Below are positions 18,783 through 26,412 of a DNA stretch of 64,000 nt, in pieces. The notes beneath the pieces are model-generated. The model had not been told where the DNA came from. It worked only from the letters and a program-made list of their open reading frames with translations, and did no database searches. The stretch comes from Petrocella sp. FN5 (lineage in GTDB: Bacteria; Bacillota; Clostridia; Lachnospirales; Vallitaleaceae). The stretch is taken from contig NZ_JARGDP010000002.1 in NCBI RefSeq assembly GCF_029210395.1, forward strand, positions 54,385 through 118,384, written 5' to 3'. Every line of letters starts with the position of its first letter. Position 1 is the first letter of the stretch. Position numbers and translations under genes: made by a program.

Positions 18783-19980
18783 TATGATATTAGAAAGTGC
18801 AAAAACTTACAGGGATGACATTTCCACCTTTCTTCGGGATATGATTCGTATATCCAGTGAAAGCTGTGATGAAAGATTGGTTGTTCTTAGAATAAAGGAA
18901 GAAATGGAGAAAGTAGGATTTGATCACATAGAAATAGATCTGATGGGCAACATTCTAGGTTACATAGGCCAAGGATCTACTTTGATTGCCATGGACGCAC
19001 ACATTGATACAGTGGGTATCGGTGAGCTGGCTAACTGGGACTATGATCCTTATGAAGGTTACGAAGATCATGAGATTATTATTGGTCGGGGCGCCAGTGA
19101 TCAAGAAGGCGGTATGGCTTCTATGGTATATGCCGGTAAGATTATAAAAGATCTGGATTTGGCCGATGATTATACTTTACTTGTTACTGGAACGGTACAA
19201 GAAGAAGACTGTGATGGATTATGTTGGCAATATATTATTGAAGAATCAAAAATCAGACCGGAATTTGTCGTCATTACAGAACCCACCTCCCTAAACATCT
19301 ACCGAGGTCAACGTGGGCGTATGGAAATCAAGGTGGAAACCATGGGTGTTAGTTGCCATGGTTCAGCACCTGAGCGTGGAGATAACGCCATTTATAAGAT
19401 GGCGCCGATTATAAACGAACTTAAAGTACTCCATGAAAATCTCCTAGATAATGCATTCTTAGGAAAAGGCAGTCTGACTGTATCTGAGATTTTCTTTAGT
19501 TCACCTTCAAGATGTGCTGTAGCCGATGGCTGTGCCATTTCCGTTGACCGTCGTCTAACCCATGGTGAAACCTATGAATCTGCCTTAGAAGAAATTCGCA
19601 ACCTACCGTCTGTAAAAGCAGCAGAGGCAAAAGTGTCCATGTATACCTATGAGCGTCCTTCCTATACCGGTCTGGTTTATCCAACAGATGCCTATTTTCC
19701 TACATGGGTATTGCCAGAAGAACATGAGGCCACTCAAACGCTGGTAGATGCTTATAGAGGCCTATTTGATAAAGAACCTTTGGTGGATAAGTGGACGTTT
19801 TCAACCAATGGTGTTTCGATTATGGGTCGATATGAGATCCCATGCATCGGTTTTGGACCCGGTCATGAGGACCAGGCCCATGCCCCTAATGAAAAAACAT
19901 GGAAAGATGAATTGGTGTATGCGGCAGCGATGTATGCCACCATTCCAAAAGCCTATATAAAAAGAAAGAGAGGTTTATAA
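18766..19980 (+). CDS. ygeY: YgeY-family M20 metallopeptidase-like hydrolase
   Basis: This protein of about 404 residues belongs to the M20/ArgE/DapE family and matches E. coli YgeY closely: DAHIDTVG (about 77), [32 protein letters not shown] and [14 protein letters not shown]20 enzymes use two zinc ions to cleave amide or peptide bonds, here probably an amide of a purine-derived amino acid. I chose ATG 18766, which starts [10 protein letters not shown] and has GAGGAT 7 bp upstream, over ATG 18751. It overlaps the previous gene by 17 bp and is followed by ygeW after one base. Confidence 0.9.
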   Translation: MTIPFNMILESAKTYRDDISTFLRDMIRISSESCDERLVVLRIKEEMEKVGFDHIEIDLMGNILGYIGQGSTLIAMDAHIDTVGIGELANWDYDPYEGYEDHEIIIGRGASDQEGGMASMVYAGKIIKDLDLADDYTLLVTGTVQEEDCDGLCWQYIIEESKIRPEFVVITEPTSLNIYRGQRGRMEIKVETMGVSCHGSAPERGDNAIYKMAPIINELKVLHENLLDNAFLGKGSLTVSEIFFSSPSRCAVADGCAISVDRRLTHGETYESALEEIRNLPSVKAAEAKVSMYTYERPSYTGLVYPTDAYFPTWVLPEEHEATQTLVDAYRGLFDKEPLVDKWTFSTNGVSIMGRYEIPCIGFGPGHEDQAHAPNEKTWKDELVYAAAMYATIPKAYIKRKRGL

Positions 19981-19981
19981 T

Positions 19982-20968
19982 ATGCAGACACGTTTTAAAG
20001 GAAAACATTTCATTACTCTTCAAGATTGGACCAAAGAAGAAATCGATACGCTGCTTGAGGTGTCTTTTGATCTGAAAAAGAAATTCGCCATGGGTATACC
20101 AACCCCATATCTACCTTATCAAACGATGTTTTTAATGTTTTTTGAGCAATCTACTAGAACCCGTAACTCTATGGAGGCAGGTTTTGCACAACTTGGTGGG
20201 CATGCCAATTATCTGGATACTTCCACTATGCAGATCAGTCACGGTGAGGTGGCCAAAGACACAGCCATTATTTTATCCAGTTATGGTCATGGGATTGCTT
20301 GTAGAAACTGCTTCTGGGAAATTGGTAATAAATACTTAAGAGAACTAGCAGAGCATTCAAGCGTGCCGATTATGAACCTTCAATGTGACCTATATCATCC
20401 AATGCAAGGGATAGCTGACTTAATGACCATCAAGGAAAAGGTGGAGACCACCAAAAACCTTAAAGTATCCATTATATGGGCCTATGCAAAAAGCCATAAA
20501 AAACCTATATCTGTACCTTTAACTCAAGCATTGCTATTCCCAAGGTACGGTATGGATGTGACATTGGCTTATCCGGAAGGGTATGACTTGCCGGACTGGG
20601 CGATTGAGCAGGCGAGAGAAAATGCGAGACAAAATGGCGGAAGTTTTAGAATTACCCATAACATGGAAGAAGCTTATAAAGATGCGGATGTGGTTATTCC
20701 CAAAAACTGGGGTAGTTGGGTGAACAATCAAAGTGACGCTGTTATTGATGATCTATTAGAGTCTTATAAAGGCTGGAAATGTACAGAAGAAATGATGGCA
20801 CTAGCCAATGAGAATGTTATGTATATGCATGCTTTACCGGCAGATAGAGGTAACGAAGTTGAAGACAGTGTTATTGATGGTCCTCATTCTATCGTTTTTG
20901 ATGAAGCAGAAAATAGGATTCATACATCGAAAGCGGTTATGGTTCTTACTATGGGCGGTAAAGGTTGA
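19982..20968 (+). CDS. ygeW: YgeW-type knotted carbamoyltransferase
   Basis: This 328-residue carbamoyltransferase has the carbamoyl-phosphate motif EQSTRTRNSM (about 55), YHPMQG (about 138) and a C-terminal HALPADRG (about 283). It is the YgeW branch rather than ornithine or aspartate carbamoyltransferase. YgeW is linked to ureido compounds from purine breakdown, running in the direction that makes carbamoyl phosphate. The carbamate kinase directly downstream would turn that into ATP, as in arginine fermentation. It is shorter than the E. coli protein at the N-terminus; the start after TTATAAT has only a weak ribosome site, so coupling with ygeY is likely. Confidence 0.87.
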   Translation: MQTRFKGKHFITLQDWTKEEIDTLLEVSFDLKKKFAMGIPTPYLPYQTMFLMFFEQSTRTRNSMEAGFAQLGGHANYLDTSTMQISHGEVAKDTAIILSSYGHGIACRNCFWEIGNKYLRELAEHSSVPIMNLQCDLYHPMQGIADLMTIKEKVETTKNLKVSIIWAYAKSHKKPISVPLTQALLFPRYGMDVTLAYPEGYDLPDWAIEQARENARQNGGSFRITHNMEEAYKDADVVIPKNWGSWVNNQSDAVIDDLLESYKGWKCTEEMMALANENVMYMHALPADRGNEVEDSVIDGPHSIVFDEAENRIHTSKAVMVLTMGGKG

Positions 20969-21000
20969 TATGGCATTAAATGATGGAGGCGAGGCATCAG

Positions 21001-21972
21001 ATGGAAAAATTAGCGGTTATTGCCATTGGCGGTAATTCCTTAATCAAAGATAGTGAGCATCAATTTATTGAAGACCAATACATGGCTGTCTGTGAAACGG
21101 TCCGTCATATTGTGGATCTTATTGAACTGGGGATTAATGTGGTCATCACCCATGGCAATGGTCCACAAGTGGGTTTTATCATGAGACGTTCAGAAATCGC
21201 CGAAGAAGTAGAACATATGCATCCGGTGCCTTTGGTAAGTTGTGACGCAGATACCCAAGGCGCTATAGGGTATCAAATCCAACAAGCCATGCAAAATGAG
21301 TTTAATAAAAGAGGCATGGCAAATAAGGCCGTTACATTGGTGACTCAGGTGGAAGTCAAACCGGATGATCCGGCATTTCAAGCGCCTTCAAAACCCATCG
21401 GTACATTTTATACAGAAGCACAAATCGAACGGATTATAAGTCAACATCCGGACTGGCATATGGTTAAAGATGCCGGTCGTGGGTATAGAAGGGTTGTACC
21501 TTCCCCTATGCCACAGAAAATTGTTGAAAGAGAAGCCATTGAGACACTTATTCAAGCAGGGTTCTCGGTGGTGGCTGTCGGTGGTGGTGGGATTCCGGTT
21601 ACAAGAGATGCAGATGGAAAGCTCGTTGGTGTCAATGCGGTTATTGATAAGGATTATGCCAGCAGTTTGTTAGCTACCCAACTGGATGCAGATTATTTTA
21701 TTATTTCTACAGCGGTGGATCAGGTTTATGTTAATTATAATAAGCCGACTCAAAAAGCGTTGAGTGTGTTGACCTTGGATGAAGTAGAAGCATTGAAGCA
21801 GGATAATCAATTTGCACCAGGTAGCATGTTGCCAAAGATTAATGCGGCGACGGATTTTATTAGGGCAGGTGGGAAAAAGGCGATTATTACCAGCCCGGCC
21901 TGTTTGAGTGATGCGGTTAATGGCCTTGCAGGGACAACGATCATCAACCAGGGGGGCAGTTCTTCCGACTGA
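21001..21972 (+). CDS. arcC: Carbamate kinase
   Basis: This 323-residue amino-acid-kinase-fold enzyme makes ATP, ammonia and CO2 from carbamoyl phosphate and ADP. The signatures are VIAIGGNSLI, THGNGPQVG, the substrate segment RGYRRVVPSPMP and GGGGIPV. I chose ATG 21001, which begins MEKLAVIAIGG and has GAGG (20991-20994) at good spacing, over the upstream ATG at 20980. It is the last gene of the 20-kb block and a hairpin follows. It supplies the likely energy-conserving step of the pathway. Confidence 0.94.
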   Translation: MEKLAVIAIGGNSLIKDSEHQFIEDQYMAVCETVRHIVDLIELGINVVITHGNGPQVGFIMRRSEIAEEVEHMHPVPLVSCDADTQGAIGYQIQQAMQNEFNKRGMANKAVTLVTQVEVKPDDPAFQAPSKPIGTFYTEAQIERIISQHPDWHMVKDAGRGYRRVVPSPMPQKIVEREAIETLIQAGFSVVAVGGGGIPVTRDADGKLVGVNAVIDKDYASSLLATQLDADYFIISTAVDQVYVNYNKPTQKALSVLTLDEVEALKQDNQFAPGSMLPKINAATDFIRAGGKKAIITSPACLSDAVNGLAGTTIINQGGSSSD

Positions 21973-21986
21973 AACTTAAGAGATTG

Positions 21987-22014
21987 GTCCAATAGCCTCA
22001 CGGTTATTGGACCT
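21987..22014 (+). terminator. Hairpin at the end of the purine operon
   Basis: GGTCCAATA (21987-21995) pairs perfectly with TATTGGACC (22006-22014). Only a short T-rich tail follows, so it is a weaker intrinsic terminator than the others in the window. Confidence 0.65.
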
Positions 22015-22100
22015 TAATATTAAAGCGACATTTTCTGATAATATACTCGGAAAACCTTTATACACAGGAACAAACTGACTTCGACTAGGGTTGATCTGCT

Positions 22101-23000
22101 CTATATTTGTTCAAGGGTTTGGAAGTTCTTTCGGAATCGTTTCGGGGTCATGTTCTTATAGAGCTTGAACTGTTCTATGAAATAACTGGTGGTAGAGAAG
22201 CCGACGTTTAATGCGATGTCGGTGACACTCAGCTCTGAAGTAGTTAGTAAGCTCTCGGCTTTTGAAATCCTGATGAAATTAACATAGGCACTAAAATTTC
22301 TATTCATGGCAGATTTGAAAAACCTAGAAAAATAGCTATAACTCACAGCGCATAGTTTTGCCATATCTTGAATAGAAATTTCTTGGTCAAAATGTTCGTC
22401 CACATAGTCGAAGACTTTTTGCAAGCGTTCTATATTGGTTTTATCAAGAGCTTGAGTTAGATTTAAATCAAGTCCTTTTTCCTGCCAACTTCTAAGAATC
22501 CAAAGAAATACTTCACCAATGTAGGTGCGAATTGCCAGTTCGAAACCATAGGCTCTTTCTTGATCTTCAAGTAGAATTTTTTTAATAAGTTCCGGTATGG
22601 GTGTGTTGACTGTTTCTTCATAAGTAAATAATTTTTGGTGAACGGATGTTTTCATGGTAAAGGGAAGTACATATCTGGATTCGAATATAGACTGAGTAGT
22701 GGTATAGAGTAACTCAGGATCAAACCGGATTACTATGTATTTGTTAACACCTTCTGAGGCAGCAAAGATATTATGAACTTCCATGGAGTTGATTACCACC
22801 ATATCACCTACACCAAAAACATAACCCTGACCATCCAGAAAGATATTAATACGACCGGACAAACAGAATAAAATCTCAATATGGTCATGATAATGTGAAC
22901 CGACAATCAGTTTGCGACCTTCAATAGCTTGGGTATGGGTTCTGAAAGGGTAAGATATACCATCTTCAATAAATTTTTCATTTTCTAAGTAGCCTTCCAT
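22101..23000 (-). CDS. AraC-family regulator with N-terminal cupin
   Basis: This 299-residue regulator has an N-terminal sugar-sensing cupin (HYHDHIEILFCLSG, about 37-50) and two C-terminal AraC helix-turn-helices (about 200-295: ISIQDMAKLCAVSYSYFSRFFK and VTDIALNVGFSTTSYFIEQFK, each cut here at its core). It is divergent from the dehydrogenase-isomerase-dehydrogenase genes and shares an AT-rich intergenic region with them, so it most likely activates them in response to a sugar-like compound. The ligand is unknown. The start has GGAGATAACT upstream on the minus strand. Confidence 0.9.
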   Translation of the reverse strand: MEGYLENEKFIEDGISYPFRTHTQAIEGRKLIVGSHYHDHIEILFCLSGRINIFLDGQGYVFGVGDMVVINSMEVHNIFAASEGVNKYIVIRFDPELLYTTTQSIFESRYVLPFTMKTSVHQKLFTYEETVNTPIPELIKKILLEDQERAYGFELAIRTYIGEVFLWILRSWQEKGLDLNLTQALDKTNIERLQKVFDYVDEHFDQEISIQDMAKLCAVSYSYFSRFFKSAMNRNFSAYVNFIRISKAESLLTTSELSVTDIALNVGFSTTSYFIEQFKLYKNMTPKRFRKNFQTLEQI

Positions 23001-23126
23001 AGTTATCTCCTTAAGGACAAATAATTGATATTTTTTTATGATTTTATTATATTATATATAATGACGATTGGCTATACTTAAAACATGGAAAAACCGATTA
23101 AATCATATTGTGAAGGAGTGAAGGAA

Positions 23127-24203
23127 TTGAAAAAAATAAAAATTGGAATTATCGGATGCGGCGGCATTGCCAATAACAAACATATGCCGGCTCTTCTAGA
23201 ACTTGACAATGTTGAGATGGTGGCATTTTGTGATATTGATGAAGAAAAAGCTCAAAAAGCGGTCAAAGAGTTTGGTGCTAAGGGTGCAAAAGCATATATC
23301 GATTACCAAGACTTGTTGAAGGATAAGAACATACAAGCTGTTCACATCTGTACGCCAAATAAATCTCATGCAAAGATTACCATAGCATCTTTAGAGTCAG
23401 ATAAACATGTTATGTGTGAAAAGCCTATGGCAAAAACCGCAAAAGAGGCAAGAACTATGCTAGAGGCAGCAAAAAGAACACGAAAGCTTCTAACTATAGG
23501 TTATCAGAATCGTTATAGAGAAGACAGTCAGTATTTATATAAAGCTTGTCAAAGAGGTGATCTTGGTGAGATTTACATGGCAAAAGCCCATGCGATTCGC
23601 AGACGTGCTGTACCTACCTGGGGTGTATTTTTGAATGAAGAAGAACAAGGTGGTGGACCTCTCATTGACATTGGTACTCACGCTCTGGACTTAACACTTT
23701 GGACCATGAACAATTATAAAGTAAAGAGTGTTAAAGGTAGTGTTTATAGAAAACTGGCGGATCAAACAGAAACAGGCAATGCTTGGGGAGATTGGGATAC
23801 AAAAGCTTATACAGTTGAAGATTCAGCATTTGGTTTTATAACCATGGAAAATGGTGCGACTATATTCCTTGAATCAAGTTGGGCTCTTAATACTCTAGAT
23901 GTTGGTGAGGCCCAAACCACCTTATGTGGCACCAAAGCCGGTGCAGATATGAAAGAGGGCCTTAGAATTAATAAAGTTGATTTCAACGAGTTAACGACGG
24001 TGAAACCAAGTCTTGGGGGTGAAGGTGTTGCTTTTTACGAAGGTAGTGCAGAAGAACCTGAAGTGACAGAAGCTAAAACCTTTTACAATGCCATAATAAA
24101 TAGGACAGAACTTACGGTAAAACCTGAGGAGGCTCTAGTAGTCACAGAAATCCTTGAAGCCATCTATGAATCGGCAAAAACAGGGAAGACCATTGAATTC
24201 TAA
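23127..24203 (+). CDS. Gfo/Idh/MocA-family oxidoreductase
   Basis: This NAD(P)-dependent dehydrogenase of about 358 residues has a Rossmann motif, IGIIGCGGIANNKH, at the N-terminus. The catalytic-lysine motif CEKPMAK (about 103) and GGGPLIDIGTHALDL (about 175) are typical of the family. Members oxidise or reduce sugars, cyclitols and their acids. I chose TTG 23127 because GGAG (23115-23118) is well spaced and the Rossmann strand starts right after it. The ATG at 23085 would add 14 unusual residues. It is the first of three probably co-transcribed genes. Confidence 0.88.
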   Translation: MKKIKIGIIGCGGIANNKHMPALLELDNVEMVAFCDIDEEKAQKAVKEFGAKGAKAYIDYQDLLKDKNIQAVHICTPNKSHAKITIASLESDKHVMCEKPMAKTAKEARTMLEAAKRTRKLLTIGYQNRYREDSQYLYKACQRGDLGEIYMAKAHAIRRRAVPTWGVFLNEEEQGGGPLIDIGTHALDLTLWTMNNYKVKSVKGSVYRKLADQTETGNAWGDWDTKAYTVEDSAFGFITMENGATIFLESSWALNTLDVGEAQTTLCGTKAGADMKEGLRINKVDFNELTTVKPSLGGEGVAFYEGSAEEPEVTEAKTFYNAIINRTELTVKPEEALVVTEILEAIYESAKTGKTIEF

Positions 24204-24247
24204 AACAACACATGAATCAATATAATACTTTTAGAAAGAGGTGTATC

Positions 24248-25213
24248 ATGAAATTAAGTGTTTTTACAGTACCTTATAGCGGTTTATCTTTAGAAGAAAC
24301 CTTAAAAAAGCTTAGTGCTATGGGGGTTCAAGCAGTTGAATTAGGCGCAGGTGGTTATCCGGGTAATGCTCATCTAAATGCAAAGGCGCTTTTGGCTGAT
24401 GACGAGAAAGTGCAAGCGGTTAAAGCCTTGGTAAAAAAATACAATATAGAAATTGCAGCTATATCTTGTCACGGGAATCCCGTACATCCCGATGCGACCA
24501 TAGCAAAGGACTTCCATGACCAATTTATCGATGCTGTTTTATTGGCGGAAAAACTAGAAGTACAAACAGTCATCACCTTCTCAGGTTGTCCTGGTGATAG
24601 TGAAGGGTCCAAATACCCGAATTGGGTTACCTGCCCATGGCCGGATGATTTTGGCACCATATTGGACTATCAATGGAATGAAGTGTTGATTCCTTATTGG
24701 AAAGATACAGTTGATTTTGCTAAACAGCATAATGTCAATAAGATAGCTCTTGAAATGCATCCTGGATTCTGTGTGTACAATCCTGAAACATTATTGCGCC
24801 TTAGGGAAGCCGTTGGTGATGTTATTGGCGCCAACTTTGACCCAAGTCATTTGTTCTGGCAAGGTATAAACCCTGTAAGTGCTATAAAAGCATTAAAAGG
24901 TGCAATTTATCATTTCCATGCAAAAGACACCAAAATTGATGAAAGAAATGTAGGCATCAACGGTGTTCTTGATAATAAAAATTATGGTGATGTACTTGGC
25001 CGCTCTTGGGTGTTTAGAACAGTTGGTTATGGACACGATCAAGAGATATGGAATGATATGATTAGTATGTTAAAGGCTGTAAAATATGATGGTCCTATAA
25101 GTATAGAGCATGAGGATGCATTAATGTCTATAGATGAAGGTCTTTCAAAAGCGATTGAGTTTTTAAAAGAAGTGATTATTTTTGAAACCCCTACAAGTAT
25201 GTGGTGGGCCTAG
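24248..25213 (+). CDS. TIM-barrel sugar phosphate isomerase/epimerase family protein
   Basis: This 321-residue AP-endonuclease-2-type barrel has metal ligands visible in ALEMHPGFC, NFDPSHLFWQ and HFHAKDTKID, as in IolE-like dehydratases and keto-sugar epimerases. ATG 24248 is preceded by AAAGAGGTG; the ATG at 24212 would add 12 residues not expected in the fold. Flanked by two Gfo/Idh/MocA dehydrogenases, it probably acts on a keto-sugar or inosose intermediate. The precise reaction cannot be read. Confidence 0.87.
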   Translation: MKLSVFTVPYSGLSLEETLKKLSAMGVQAVELGAGGYPGNAHLNAKALLADDEKVQAVKALVKKYNIEIAAISCHGNPVHPDATIAKDFHDQFIDAVLLAEKLEVQTVITFSGCPGDSEGSKYPNWVTCPWPDDFGTILDYQWNEVLIPYWKDTVDFAKQHNVNKIALEMHPGFCVYNPETLLRLREAVGDVIGANFDPSHLFWQGINPVSAIKALKGAIYHFHAKDTKIDERNVGINGVLDNKNYGDVLGRSWVFRTVGYGHDQEIWNDMISMLKAVKYDGPISIEHEDALMSIDEGLSKAIEFLKEVIIFETPTSMWWA

Positions 25214-25226
25214 TTAGGAGAAAAAA

Positions 25227-26282
25227 ATGTTAAAGCTTGGCATAATTGGATATGGTGGTATTGCGGCCTATCATTATAAAAATCTGAAAAAATATAGAAG
25301 ACTAAAGGTAAAAGGCATATATGACCTTAACCCACTAAGGCAAGAAGCAGGTAAGAAGGATGGCCTAATAGCCTATACTTCAAAAGAAGCATTATTAGCG
25401 GATTCTGAGATTGATATTGTTTTGGTAGCGACAACCAATGAAGTTCATAAGGAGTTATCAATTGAAGCTATGGCAGCCGGTAAACATGTGATATGTGAAA
25501 AACCGGTTACCATGTCTTCAAAAGAACTGGAAGAAGTTATGGAAGCGGCTAAGAAATACAACAAGGTATTTACCATTAATCAAAACAGACGGACCAATAA
25601 AGATTTTGTTTTAATGAAGCGTTCAGTGGAAGCAGGGCTACTGGGAGATGTTTATGTTATAGAATCCAGAGTTGAAGGTTCAAGAGGTATGCCTAAAGGG
25701 TGGCGCACGATAAAAGCGCTTGGCGGTGGTATGATGTTCGATTGGGGGGTTCATTTGATTGATCAATTGATGTATATGATTGATGAGCCTGTCGTAAATG
25801 TCTTCTGTAAGATGTATAACATCGAGTACCCTGAAGTAGATGATAACTTTAGGTTAACCATGACATTTGAAAGTGGCTTGACAGCTCAAGTGGAAGTATC
25901 TACCAATAATTATATCACCCATCCTAGATGGTATGTTCTAGGAACTCATGGAACCCTAAGAATTGAGGATTGGGACTGTGACGGAAAAATAGTAAGGTGT
26001 TTGGACAAGGAAAGTGTATGGGAAGATGAGATTGTCTATACCAAAGCAGGACCAACCAAAACCATGGCGCCAAGACGCCCGGAAACGATTGAGACAATTA
26101 TCTTATCGGAACCCATGGATGTGGAAGACAGCATTACTAAAGTCTATGACAATCTTATAGATGCTATTGAAGGTATTAACTCACTGACCATAACAGCAGA
26201 ACAAGCTATGAGGGTGATGAAGGTGATGGAAGCTGCCTTTGAGTCCGTAGAAAAACAACAAGCGATACAAGTTAAGATCTAA
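25227..26282 (+). CDS. Second Gfo/Idh/MocA-family oxidoreductase
   Basis: This 351-residue protein has GIIGYGGIAAYHY at the N-terminus, CEKPVTMS (about 93) and GGGMMFDWGVHLID (about 170). It is only distantly similar to the dehydrogenase two genes upstream, so the two probably act on different steps or positions rather than being a recent duplication. It starts 13 bp after the isomerase stop with TAGGAGAAAAAA. The gene ends before a strong hairpin, closing the three-gene unit. Confidence 0.9.
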   Translation: MLKLGIIGYGGIAAYHYKNLKKYRRLKVKGIYDLNPLRQEAGKKDGLIAYTSKEALLADSEIDIVLVATTNEVHKELSIEAMAAGKHVICEKPVTMSSKELEEVMEAAKKYNKVFTINQNRRTNKDFVLMKRSVEAGLLGDVYVIESRVEGSRGMPKGWRTIKALGGGMMFDWGVHLIDQLMYMIDEPVVNVFCKMYNIEYPEVDDNFRLTMTFESGLTAQVEVSTNNYITHPRWYVLGTHGTLRIEDWDCDGKIVRCLDKESVWEDEIVYTKAGPTKTMAPRRPETIETIILSEPMDVEDSITKVYDNLIDAIEGINSLTITAEQAMRVMKVMEAAFESVEKQQAIQVKI

Positions 26283-26305
26283 TTGTAATAGTATTAAGCA
26301 TTGAG

Positions 26306-26335
26306 AAGGCTGCCTCTAAATGAGGCAGCCTTCCT
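26306..26335 (+). terminator. Terminator of the dehydrogenase/isomerase unit
   Basis: AAGGCTGCCTC (26306-26316) pairs with GAGGCAGCCTT (26322-26332) around a 5-nt loop, followed by CCTT. The stem is very stable but the T-run is short. Confidence 0.75.
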
Positions 26336-26412
26336 TAAGTCACATAGCCAGTTTTAGGAACTTCATGGTTGAGGTAGGTTGCTGTTGAAGGATGGGTAGT
26401 ATATTTGCATGG

